Assembly (NCBI GenBank): GCA_037349315.1
Contig: JBAIAC010000018.1
Location: 1,488,001-1,552,000 of the forward strand
Direction of reading: 5' to 3'
Source: Chelydra serpentina
Taxonomy: Eukaryota > Chordata > Testudines > Chelydridae
Length of the DNA: 64,000 nucleotides
Positions 1-12,599 of the stretch are shown piece after piece. The notes beneath the pieces were generated by a model that did not search any database, was not told where the DNA came from, and saw only the letters and a program-made list of their open reading frames with translations. Each line of letters starts with the position of its first letter. Within the stretch, counting starts at the first letter, position 1. The position numbers and the translations under genes are program-made.

Positions 1-1024
1 ACGCTATGTTTATTAGTACAAGAAAGTGGGCATCCATGCTGTCATGAATCTTCAGTTTGTTGATGGTTAAAAATTTATTCATAGAATGGGCACTGAGCAT
101 TTGAATAACAATGGAATTTGAATGCTATGTAGAATATGTGAATAGCCATATGGTTTTTTTAGAATTCCTAACTAATATAATACCAGAAGACCCAATGCAT
201 AACATGAGCCAAATTCACAACTGGTATTAGCAAATATATTGGGAGAGTTCTACTGACTGAAACTGTGTTACAGCTGTTTACCACAGTGGTGAATTTTAGC
301 TCAATGTTTTTAAAATACAACTATTCCTCCATTAGCTCTAGAATTCTGAATAGCATCCACTTTTCACACTGAATTTATTTTAAGTGTGATTCCATGGTAG
401 TCATTGTCATTCTAAAAATGAATCGATCATTTTGTTGAATATTGTCTGTCTTACAGGCAAATAATATAGCTATTACACACACAGGTTGTTTGTGTTATAG
501 TACTAAGAGAAAGTGCTTGGGTAGGTGAATGTGGGAGCCTTTTATACCTACCATAAGTAGGAGCGGGGAAAGCCTTAACTGGTTTTCTTCACTCTTTAAT
601 GCTGTTATTTCCCTGTCTTTTCCACCAGTCTTGTATCTCTTGTTGACAATTTTGCAACTACATCTTGCTGTTGAGAATCTTTTGATGCTTTCTTAGTGGT
701 ATAGTTTATATTCTTACTCATTATTTTCCCCTGATATTCCTTTTCTGTTCTCCTTTTATCTTGAAGTATTGTTTTTATTCTTTCTCCCCCACATCACAGT
801 CTCATGTGGCTCATAATTTACTTCTCTTTCCTATAACACCATTTGTATCACTCTGAAAGCATGTTTTTCAAATGTAAAAAAAAACCAACCAAGAACCAGA
901 ACATGTTTATGTTTCTTTTAATTACTATTTTTCCAGATCTTGTTCCTTGTTTGGGTTGATGTGGGAGGGAGGAGATTAAAGATATTTAAAATAAATTGTC
1001 ATTACAGAATGGTCCTATAGAATT
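1..1024. other. Unique AT-rich non-coding DNA
   Basis: No open frame of useful length, no repeat that I recognise and no RNA gene are visible. The stretch is AT-rich with ordinary short homopolymers and ends where the 3' end of an old CR1 begins. It is probably intron or intergenic sequence. Confidence 0.6.
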
Positions 1025-1213
1025 GAAAAGAATAATAGAAATGTAGGATTGGAAGGGACCTTGATAGGTCATCTAGTCCAGTTCCCTGCACTGAGGCAGA
1101 ACTAAGTATTATCTAGACACCCTGGTGTTTGTCTAACCAGTTCTTAAAAACTTCCAGTGATTGAGACTCCACAATCTCCCTAGAAAATGTATTCCAGTTC
1201 TTAACTACCCTTA

Positions 1214-1499
1214 GGGCTAGTCTACGCTTACTGGCTGGATCAGAGGCGTCAGATCGATCTTCTGGGTTCAGTTTATCGCGTCTTGTCTAGCCGCGATACA
1301 TTGAACCAGGAAGTGCTCCCCCATCGACGCTGGTAATCCAGCTCGCCGCGAGGAGTAAGCGCTGTCGACGGGGGAGCCTGAACGCTGTGTGTGGACCACA
1401 GGTAAGTTCGAACTAAGAGACTTCAACTTCAGCTACGTTATTAACGTAGCTGAAGTTGCGTATCTTAGTTCGACAGGGGGGGTTAGTGTAGACCAGCCC
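1214..1499. mobile_element. PIF/Harbinger-like foldback MITE inside CR1
   Basis: The terminal inverted repeats are GGGCTAGTCTACGCTTA on the left and the complement of TTAGTGTAGACCAGCCC on the right. They are flanked on both sides by TTA (1211-1213 and 1500-1502), the usual 3-bp target duplication of PIF/Harbinger elements. The interior is much more GC- and CpG-rich than its surroundings and folds into long hairpins. One, near 1405-1473, has arms reading CTTCAGCTACGTTA and TAACGTAGCTGAAG. Another lies near 1265-1312. There is no coding capacity, so it must have been mobilised in trans. Superfamily assignment rests on TIR and TSD only. Confidence 0.8.
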
Positions 1500-2241
1500 T
1501 TACAGTTGCAAAGCTTTTCCTAATATCTAACGTCAATCTCCTTACTGCAATTTAAGCCCATTACTTCTTGTTCTGTCCTCAGTGATTAAGGAGAACAATT
1601 TTCTTCCTCCTCCTCTTTATAACAAACTTTGACATACTGGAAGACTATTAGGTCCTCCCTTAGTCTTCGCTTCTCCAAGCTAAACAAACTTTCCTCATAG
1701 GTCACGTTTTGTAGAACTTTAATCTTTGTTTTTTTGCTCTTCTCTGGACTCTCTCCTGTTTGTCCATATCTTTCCTGAAATGTGGTGCCCAGAAGTAGAC
1801 ACAGTATTCCAGTTGAGGCTTATTAGTGCTTAGTAGAGTGGAAGTTTTACTTCTTGTCTCTTGCTTACAACGCTCCTGGTAATATATCCTAGAATGATAC
1901 TTGCATTATTTTTGGTCAGTACTCTCTCCTAGGCAGTCATTTCCCATTTTTTATTTGTGCAATTGATTGTTCCTTTCCAAGTGTAGTACTTTGCATTTCT
2001 TCAGTTTGTCAAGATCATTTTGAATCCAAAGCCCTTGCAACCCCTCCTAGCTTGGTATTGTCCACACACTCTAAGTGTACACTCTATGCCTTTACCCAAA
2101 TATGCCCTTTTAGTTCAGTTTTGAACCATTGATAACTACTCTCTGAGTAGTTTTCCAGCCACTTGCGCATCCACATTATAGTAGGTTAATCTAGACTATA
2201 TTTCTCTAGTTTGTTAATGAGAAGGTCATGTGAGACACTAT

Positions 2242-2721
2242 TATTTATTTGGCATATGCAGTCCAGTCCAGTCAAGCCAAGCCAAGCCACAGTGTTCTTA
2301 CCAACAATATTCAGGCATGAAGACCTCCCGGAAGTCGAGTTATTTTGTAGTCCTCAACAATATGTGTCAGAGCCTCTAAAATGCCATTTAAATTCCACTG
2401 CAGCATACATTCTGTGTCCAGTATGAAACCGGTTCAGAAGGCTTCATTGCCTTTGCAGTAAATCAAACCCAGGTTGATGTTGAGTGGGGTCCGAGACAAG
2501 ATCATTAGTTGCCATTTTCTCTGCTGACCATGAAGCTCGCCCTGCATCCTCTACTGTAAATCCCTCACCCAGTAAACTTATCCACAATGGGAGACATGAG
2601 GGCAGACGACCATGCTGTGGATTAAACAAGTCTTTAATTAACAGTAGATGTGGCATATCACACAATTTCTTCACAAGCTTTCTATGCTTTCCTTTCTGCG
2701 AACATTGGGTGGAGCAATATT
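2242..2721. repeat. Unidentified ~480-bp insertion within the old CR1
   Basis: CR1 antisense sequence stops near 2241 and resumes near 2722. The edges carry similar copies of the same CR1 segment (CATGTGAGACACTAT at 2227-2241 and TCATAGACAGTATC at 2722-2735), as expected of a decayed target duplication of about 13-15 bp from a retroposon. The interior holds short direct repeats (AAGCC units near 2273-2290) but no domain, A/B box or tail that I can name. Confidence 0.45.
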
Positions 2722-3620
2722 TCATAGACAGTATCAAAACCCTTACTAAAGTGAAGATATGACATCATCTGCTTCATCCCCATCCACAGGCTTGTTAACC
2801 TGTCAAAGGAGGATATTAGGTTGTTTTTTACATGTTTTGTTATTAATAAATCCAGTTGACTGTTACTTATTACCTTGTTTTCTTCTGCATACTTACAAAT
2901 TGATTATTTTATTTGCTCCATTATCTTTCTGGCTACCAAAGTTAAGCTGATGGGTCTCTAAGTTCTCTAAGTAATTAAATTGTTCTTTTAATATTTTAGC
3001 CTCCGATCCTACTCCATTTACACTGATGTTCACTATGTTAGTTGTTCAATCACTGCAAACTTTTTTTTAATTGTCTTTCCCTCTTTATTTAGTAATGGGC
3101 CGACTCTATCCCTGGTCTTCCTCTTGCTTCTCATGTAGTTGAAAAACTGCTTTATTGTTACTCTTTGTATCCTTAGCTAGTTTAACTTTATTTTGTGTCT
3201 TGGCCTTTCTAATTTTGTCCCTACATACTTGTATTGTCTTTTTTTTTCTTTTGTGGTTGTTGTTTAACATTCCTCTGTTGTGATCTAGTTTCAACTTCTT
3301 CAATGACGCTTTTGAGTTTCAGGTCATTGAAGATCTCCTGGTTAAGTCAGGGGGCCTCTTAACTTTCCTGTGGATTCGTATAGTTTGCTCTTGTGTCTTC
3401 AATAATGTCTTGTTAAAATATTGCCAAGTCTCCTGAACATTTTTTTCCCATTAGACTTGCTTCTCACGGGATCCTACCCACCAATTCTCTGAATTTGCTA
3501 AAATCAGACTTCTTTAAGACAATTGTCTTTATTCTGCTGTTTTCCCTCTTACCAATCCTTAGAATCATGAACTCTTACGTTTTCATGATCTCTTTCAGTG
3601 AACTTTCTGTTACAGTTAAA

Positions 3621-6395
<2,775 letters not shown>

Positions 6396-6760
6396 CAGCA
6401 TAATCTTCTTCAAGTTATCATGTTATCTCTTTGTACCCTTCTAATTATCTTTGAATACCTTCACTGGCTTCCTTTCATATTTTTTCAGACTCCTCTCCAA
6501 GGCCTGGTACAACTTGTCCATTCTTTTGCCTCTGCTGTTATTTCCTCCTTTGATTTTCCTCTTCCCAACTCTTCTCCTAATCACTCTGTGTATCCTCTTG
6601 CCTTTGTGTCTTCTTCCCTGGTGATCTTTGTGCTTGTGCCTCCATCTTCTCATGCACCAGTCAGTTAACCTTCCTCCCTTCTTTCAAGCCCTTTCTTAAA
6701 ACATTATTTCCTGTGATGCTGTTAAACTGGTATCTTTCCTAGATATCTCCACCACTCACA
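6396..6760. repeat. Pyrimidine-rich stretch, possible LINE relic
   Basis: The plus strand is strongly enriched in C and T, with a patchy resemblance to the antisense or 3' parts of old LINEs (for example around CTTCACTGGCTTCC and CCCTTTCTTAAAACA). The frames over it (94 aa plus, 70 aa minus) are low-complexity and show no domain. The assignment is tentative. Confidence 0.25.
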
Positions 6761-6928
6761 TTGGACCACTGACCACTGTATTTAGATAGCTTGAAAAATT
6801 ATATGAAAAGATGTTATTGACAGCATCTAAAGGAGGTTGTTAATGAGGGCCGGACTGCAAGTGCAGTATTTAGGCATATTAGCAGGCAGAAGCAGCAATA
6901 ATAACTTTCATCAGTGGTAAAACGACAG

Positions 6929-7014
6929 GAACCAAATCCTATCTATCTTGCAGGAGAAATCTCAGTTAAATCAGTAAGGCTGCTTGTGTGAGTTACGTTG
7001 AGCAGGATTTGACA
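6929..7014. mobile_element. Short palindromic MITE remnant
   Basis: Edges reading ACCAAATCCT and AGCAGGATTTG are imperfect inverted repeats around a short core containing TAAATCAGTAAGG. The design is the same as the better-preserved element at 45,576-45,677 (AGGGTCAAATCCTGC ends), so I place it in that family. It has no coding capacity. Confidence 0.5.
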
Positions 7015-7599
7015 CTGAATGAGAAGCAATCATACATTTCAGTAAATATTATAAAATGCAAACCATTTATTAGTCTTGATAACATTAGCCTATTTGTCTA
7101 CCTCCAATGGAAAAGGGAAGTTAAATAAAAGACTAGAATGAATTCTCTGTGTTGGAATTCATAGCTAGTTTTGCTTTCCTGTTCCAAGAACATATTTATA
7201 CAGGCTCGTAGTAGTTATTGAACTGCTATGTTAACTACACATTTCTTTCATACATGCTGAACCAGCACAGTACTGTTATGGACACGGTAGCCTTTGGCAC
7301 ATGCATAGGCAATTAGAAATAACAATGATAACTGAATATCTTGACACTTTTTCTCCTGCTACTGTTAGCATTTTTCTCACTCTTTCATCTTGCTATTTCT
7401 TTAGAAGCAGAATAGTCAACAGCTGTGGCAACCGACATAGCATATTTGGCAGCTGGAGGATCCAGATGCCAGACTCTGGAATTAACCCATAAACTGTGGT
7501 ATATAGATTTTTGGAAGAAAAGTTTGGAGCTGTTGCTAGCAGCACTTCTTAACTTTATAAGAACCTCTTCTCATAGGGTGGCTAGCCCCTGCAAATGAA

Positions 7600-8490
7600 G
7601 TAGGTCCAGCTCCCCTGTGTCTGGATAGGTGATCCCATTTGGTGGAGATGCATCCAGGGGCTATTAAGGACCAGGGAGACTCAGTGAGTTGGAAGAGACC
7701 CAGTGTGTGAATATCAGTCAGGAAATGGAAGGAGGTCTATGGGTAAAGCCGTAGAGAGCAGAAAGCTGTTCCTGGGAAGAGGGAGGAATGGGCTAGGAGA
7801 CTGTGTTTCACATCCAGGAGAAGGCTGAAGGCAAGGAGAGCAGTAAGAGGGGTTTGCTGATGTTCCAAGCCAGAGAGCCAGGGGACAAGGGCTTCGGAGG
7901 ACTGAGACAGGAGGAGCAACAGCAGAAGAAGATGCCTGTTGGCTACAAGCTGGAGAGCTGGTGCCAAGGGCCAGGGAGGGCTGAAGGCAGGGCAGCAGCG
8001 GAGGGGCTTACCTGCTGACATCTCCAGTCTGGAGAGCTGGACTCAGGGAACAATGAGTGTGTCGGTATGATCTCCTAGCAGAGAGCCTGAGGGATTCCAG
8101 CTGGGAAGAGTGAGGTAGCAATTCAGCTGTCCTGGCTGTCCTGCCAGAGGTACACAAAAGGAGAGATGCTGGGGCTGTGCTGGATAGGTGTGGCATGGTG
8201 AGGAATGCACTGGGACTGTGCTGGTGAGTTAAGGCATGGTGAGGGATGCTGGGACTGTAAGTTGTATGTACTCTTTGGACTATGCTAGGGATATTCTGGC
8301 CATAGGACATGTTTTGTTATAATTTATTTGCATGGAACTTCTGCAGTAAATGAACCCCACAAGGGCCATTTGCACTAAGAAAGACTGGACTCTTGGTGAG
8401 GACTCAGTAAGAGGGAAACTGAGGCAGATGTGCCTGGCATGGTGATGCCTGCCAAAGGAATGTGTTCCAGGCAGGGCCCCCCCATGACAT
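7600..8490. repeat. Purine-rich block, possible LTR or repeat-derived sequence
   Basis: This is a G+A-rich block, richer in GC than its surroundings, with internal near-repeats (GGCATGGTGAGG at about 8192 and GGCATGGTGAGGG at about 8231). It ends near a C-run at 8478. Overlapping frames on both strands (94, 71 and 100 aa) are low-complexity and show no domains. It looks repeat-derived, possibly part of an LTR element, but I see no terminal repeats or target duplication. Confidence 0.3.
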
Positions 8491-9159
8491 CTCTACACGG
8501 TCTTTGCTTGGCTTCTGTTCCGAGACTTGTGTGGCTTTCCAAAAAGTGGACTGGTTCTAACTATGGCAAGAACTTCATGCCTATGTGACCATAAGCTACT
8601 TTTTTGTCATAAATCTTGTTTGGCTACATATTTTTCAGTATCAAGTCTTTGGAAATGCAGCCCCATAAAAATTCCTCCACAGATCCTTGAAATGGTTCTC
8701 TCTGAGCACAAAGGGGTGATTTAAGATCATTACATAGACATATGTAGAGATGGGACTGAGCCCCATCCTCAACTGCAAACACATCCCACTATTCATGGCA
8801 GTTCAGATTCAGATCTTTGCGTCTGTGGTTTTTTGCCTGCTTCCAACAATATAAGTAGCCTTATATTGTACTCTTTCCCAAGACTGAGGAAATCTCAAAC
8901 TGAGAGAATCTCATGAGAACCATTCAACGGAGTTTGGCATCATCAAATCCCAAGCCCCAGGCCCAGTGTAGCCTCAAACCCAAAATGTGATCTGAGCTGA
9001 AAACTATTCCCAACCTGATTTTTTTTTTTTAATTGAACGTAACCAACTCAATCCGTCTGAAGTCATCTGGACATTAGGGGTCTTGAGAATCTCATGGAGT
9101 ACTGTGCACATAATTATAGGGCAGATTGTGGGGACTGTCCATGCAGTGTCCAGCACAGC
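8491..9159. other. Unique non-coding DNA
   Basis: Nothing is recognised beyond a T10 run near 9020. No credible gene. Confidence 0.45.
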
Positions 9160-9228
9160 AGGGGGAGCTCAATGGTACCTTAGTATTACTGTAATCCCAA
9201 GAGTGTTGGTTTGATACCTGGCAAAAGA
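9160..9228 (+). repeat. Relic of a tRNA-derived SINE head
   Basis: The order AGCTCAATGGT, then TGTAATCCCAAG, then TTGGTTTGATACC follows the A-box, spacer and B-box layout of tRNA-derived SINEs such as the one at 25,453-25,631. The CR1-like tail is missing or unrecognisable, so only the Pol III promoter half survives. Confidence 0.45.
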
Positions 9229-10656
9229 TAGAGTAGCAGTAGTACTGCTGCATCTTATGCTTGGATGCCTATGGCTGATCCCTGGCTGTCAGAATGGCTT
9301 AGATTGCAATTCCTTGTCCCTGTCCCCTTTTTTCCATAGACATGCTCCATATATCAGGGGTTGCAAGAAGGCGTACAGTCAGCCCTACACCACCCTGAGA
9401 TTCCAACGTGATGAGGTGAAGAAGAGAATTCCTCAGAAAACTAGCTAATATAAAGTGTGAAGCTGTCTTTTGCCACCAGAGCAAAGCAAAAAAGCTTTAA
9501 TGGGCATCAGGATCTGTCTCAAAAAATCCCAGTTACCCAGTACATTTACATACCATTTTCTAATACTTCATTTTACAGGCTGAAAACAATGTATATCCAA
9601 TGTAATTGTTCTGAAATTGTCTATAAAGCATATTCCACATAAATAAAAGGATCTTAGTTCTACTCTTGGATGTACGTGGTTGAGTTCCATTGACTTCACA
9701 GGGGAGGTGCAGATGTAAAGGCAGAACTTGGCCTATAGCAATTTTGCCTTTCCCCCCCTAGAGTAACTGAAGACTTATCATTGTGTAGTTTAAAAAAATT
9801 GGTTTTGTGATAAGGCTGTAGCTTAGCAGAAAGAAAGAAAAAGATATCCAACCTGTGATTACATAGTATTCCCCTAAGGTAGCTATCCAAGAATTTGAAT
9901 TTAATCAAGAGTTATTGCTATAAGATTAAATAAAGTCAGTGTAGTAGTAAGTGGAAACGGGCCAAAACACACCACAAAATGTCATCAAGGAAAAACTATT
10001 TTCATCTACAGAACAGTTTGGGTGTCAAATAGTAATTTCAGACTCTAAAGAGCAAGTGTGCTGCATTTCCTGTATGTTAACTTAAGATTTTGTCTTAATT
10101 ATTTTATTTCAGTGCTTAGAAAAATAATCCACTTTTGACATTGTCTGACTTCTTTTCAGTAACGTGTTATATAACTTTAGAGGTAATCAAAAGGAAATCA
10201 TTTAAATTCCTAACGTGCAAAAGATCATAGAAATCTGCTTGCCTTTGCAGTACATATTGCAGAAATACTTTATTAATATAGTTTTCAAAAGAGAACTGGA
10301 CCAAAAAAGCTTTAACTGAATATTAAATTGCTAGACTAAGCAGTCAATCCTTATGCAAAAGCAATGATTAAAGACCCTTTAAAAGCCTTTACAAAAAATT
10401 AAAGCGTGGAAATGGCGAGTTAAGAATAATAAATATTTTATTACGCTTGCAGGTCTTACATTAACTTAACAGTATAAACATTTACTTTACCTACAATCTC
10501 AAAAAATAACCTCTTTATTCATTCCTGTAACATTAACTCTGTCCCAAGAGGCAATACATTTATAAAATGTATTTATATAATTTTTATTGTACATAATAAT
10601 GGTTACATACATAAAGTATTAGAAGAGTATGCATTGATTAATGATTTATGTTGAAA
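9229..10656. other. Unique AT-rich non-coding DNA
   Basis: No named repeats or genes. Composition becomes very AT-rich toward the insertion site at 10,658. Confidence 0.45.
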
Positions 10657-10657
10657 C

Positions 10658-10669
10658 AGTTCTTAAATG
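10658..10669. repeat. Left 12-bp target site duplication
   Basis: AGTTCTTAAATG here is repeated exactly at 10,925-10,936. The two copies bracket the palindromic element, showing that it inserted as one unit. Confidence 0.85.
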
Positions 10670-10924
10670 AAGCGACAAAGGGTCCTGTGGCACCTTATAG
10701 ACTAACAGAGGTATTGGAGCATAAACTTTCGTGGGTGAATACCCACTTCTTCGGATGCAAGCAGTGGAATCTGCCCCTGGACATTTCCACTGCTTGCATC
10801 CGAAGAAGTGGGTATTCACCCACGAAAGCTTATGCTCCAATACCTCTGTTAGTCTATAAGGTGCCATAGGACCCTTTGTCGCTTCTACAAATCCAGACTA
10901 ACACGGCTACCCCTCTGATACTTG
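10670..10924. mobile_element. Palindromic (inverted-dimer) retroelement copy
   Basis: Two 101-bp arms (10,669-10,769 and 10,785-10,885) are reverse complements with only a few mismatches, separated by 15 bp. The right arm continues into a tail ending near CTCTGATAC. Exact 12-bp target duplications flank the whole unit. The same repeat occurs singly at 19,093-19,186 and, as a divergent copy, at 57,950-58,255. Each arm holds a hammerhead-like core: on the plus strand CCGAAGA (10,800-10,806), stem GTGGGT/ACCCAC, GAAA (10,824-10,827) and the mini-stem GC-TTAT-GC. Penelope-like retroelements carry hammerhead motifs and often insert in rearranged form, so a relation to them is my inference. No protein is encoded; the frames on both strands are produced by the palindrome. 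Confidence 0.8.
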
Positions 10925-10936
10925 AGTTCTTAAATG
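10925..10936. repeat. Right 12-bp target site duplication
   Basis: Exact second copy of AGTTCTTAAATG, immediately after the palindromic insertion. Confidence 0.85.
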
Positions 10937-11260
10937 TTGCCCTGTGGGTCAGAGTTAAGGTTGTCATGGGAAAATGTAAAGTATTGATACATGTTGATCT
11001 GGTCTCTGGGTGAATGCCTTTCTTCAGTTAACATAGGAACTGTAATGGTAACATAATATTAATATAAATTACCTTAAAACATATTGATATGACCAGTTAA
11101 CTATTTTATTTTTGTATTACTGTGAGGACGTACCTTTTTGGCTGTGATTTTTTTCCTGCTTAATGAGAACTATTTAGCTTATAAGCAGCATAATATGCCT
11201 CATCCATACAGCTCAATGAGCAGAAATGTTTGTGCTGATAACAGATTTCAGCCCAGAGGT

Positions 11261-11363
11261 CCTAATTCAGCAAAATATGTAAATATGTGATGACACTGAA
11301 AACAATGGAACTAAGTATGCCCTTACATTTAATCATATGCTTAAGTGTTTTGCTGAATTGGAG
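11261..11363. mobile_element. Foldback MITE (ATTCAGCAAA ends)
   Basis: The left end CTAATTCAGCAAAATATG and right end TTAAGTGTTTTGCTGAATTG are inverted repeats. The same ends occur at 30,287-30,423 and, as a collapsed remnant, at 39,106-39,147. A 105-aa frame starting inside it at 11,287 is not credible as a gene. Confidence 0.6.
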
Positions 11364-11375
11364 TCATACATGGAC

Positions 11376-12130
11376 ACAATCATACATGGACACAGATCTT
11401 TGTCCTTGTCAAGGATCCACAGGATCTGTGCTAGGCACCCAGCTTTGGAACAGTGTCTTGGAGGAACCCCGTCAATGTGTCAGACCTCCAAATGACTTTC
11501 ACTCATCATTCAGCATAGGTCATGCAGCCTTGTCACCACCTGAACCTCTGCATCTCCAGCACTACTGCTTCACACCATGTGCTCCATTCAGCGAATCCAA
11601 CTGATATACGCTCCGGGTAGACTTTAACACTCCTCAGGCATTAATGCACCTCACAAGTATATACAGTGATGCTCAAGCAGCATTTTCAAAACAGTAGGAT
11701 TGATTAGTTACCTGCAACATTGTATAGGAAGTCCTTAAGTTAGCACAGAGACATAAAGGTTAAAGCTACATCAATTTTGGTCAGCCCAGAGCAATCCGCC
11801 AAGCCAAGCTGTAATGAACTCCATTTTCAGGCTCTCCCGATCTCCCTCTGACTTCCTTCCATAGTCAGTTCCCAGGTGAAAGAGCTTTCAAGCTTCTTCC
11901 AGAGCCAACTTATCCCCCACCACACTCTACCTAGCCCTTTGTTTTCAAGCTGGGGTTTCTGCTCAACTTCCCTGCCAAGAGTGTTGTTCTATGAGTCATT
12001 GGAGCTTGCATTGTCTCTCTATACCCCTTATTGATCTGGGTTGGTTTCAGCCAGTTCCTTACTGTGACTGTATTCATTCCATCGAGAGAGGGAGGTGATA
12101 CGCACACCTACGTCTGCCCTGAGAGAGTTT
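11376..12130. other. Non-coding DNA without recognised repeats
   Basis: Of moderate GC content; I see no domain-bearing frame, RNA gene or element boundary. Confidence 0.4.
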
Positions 12131-12134
12131 GTTC

Positions 12135-12245
12135 ACAAAATTGAAGGGAGTTAGGCACCTAACCTGCTTAGGCATTTTGTTAGGCATCTATTTGCATCTT
12201 TGTAAATCTGGCCAGAGGTGCCTAAAATTTTCTGCAAAACCAGGC
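12135..12245. repeat. Half of a palindromic repeat (GGAGTTAGGCACCTAA family)
   Basis: The segment GGGAGTTAGGCACCTAACCT followed by GCTTAGGCATTTTGTTAGGC matches, in order, the right half of the palindromic insertion at 15,286-15,475 (GGGAGTTAGGTGCCTCATAT, then GCTTAGGTGCTTTGGTAAGGC). The left half is absent. Confidence 0.55.
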
Positions 12246-12265
12246 TTGTAGGAGTTTGACTAGAC

Positions 12266-12577
12266 CAGGGGTAGTCAACCTATGGCATGCGTGCCAAAGG
12301 CGGCACGCGAGCTGATTTTCAGCGGCACTCTCACTGCCCGGGTCCTGGCCACCGGTCTGGGGGGCTCTTCATTTTAAATTTAATTTTAAATTAGGCTTCT
12401 TAAACATTTTAAAAATCGTATTTACTTTACATACAACAATAGTTTAGTTATATAGTATAGACTTATAGAAAGAGACCTTCTAAAAACGTTAAAATGTATT
12501 ACCGGCACGCGAAACCTTAAATTAGAGTGAATAAATGAAGACTCGGCACACCACTTCTGAAAGGTTGCCGACCCCTG
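12266..12577. mobile_element. Non-autonomous hAT transposon
   Basis: Terminal inverted repeats read CAGGGGTAGTCAACC on the left and GGTTGCCGACCCCTG on the right. They are flanked by 8-bp duplications that differ by one base (GACTAGAC at 12,258-12,265 and GGCTAGAC at 12,578-12,585), the hallmark size for hAT. The interior is AT-rich and has no transposase reading frame, so it was moved in trans. Confidence 0.92.
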
Positions 12578-12599
12578 GGCTAGACAATTGTATACAAAG

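Larger units (their letters stand above)
1025..3620 (-). mobile_element. Old, decayed CR1 LINE (minus strand), interrupted twice
   Basis: Read on the minus strand, this runs from the endonuclease/RT junction to the CR1 3' untranslated end. Landmarks on the plus strand are the 3' signature near 1047-1085 (reverse complement of the CR1 tail) and the antisense of the RT region around 2720-2900, which matches the younger CR1 at 31.7-35.9 kb in order. A short minus-strand frame at 3106-3303 still shows the basic stretch after the endonuclease (RDKIRKAK). Divergence is high and all frames are broken. Two later insertions split it: the MITE at 1214-1499 and an unidentified segment at about 2242-2721. 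The outer limits are approximate. Confidence 0.8.

Noticed and set aside
6441..6653. Arg/Lys-rich 70-aa minus-strand frame as a nucleic-acid-binding peptide
   Set aside because: It is the antisense of a pyrimidine-rich tract, which forces Arg, Lys and Gly codons; no conservation evidence.
10646..10869. Two 73-aa frames with nearly the same protein on opposite strands
   Set aside because: They are mirror translations of the palindromic retroelement arms, not genes.
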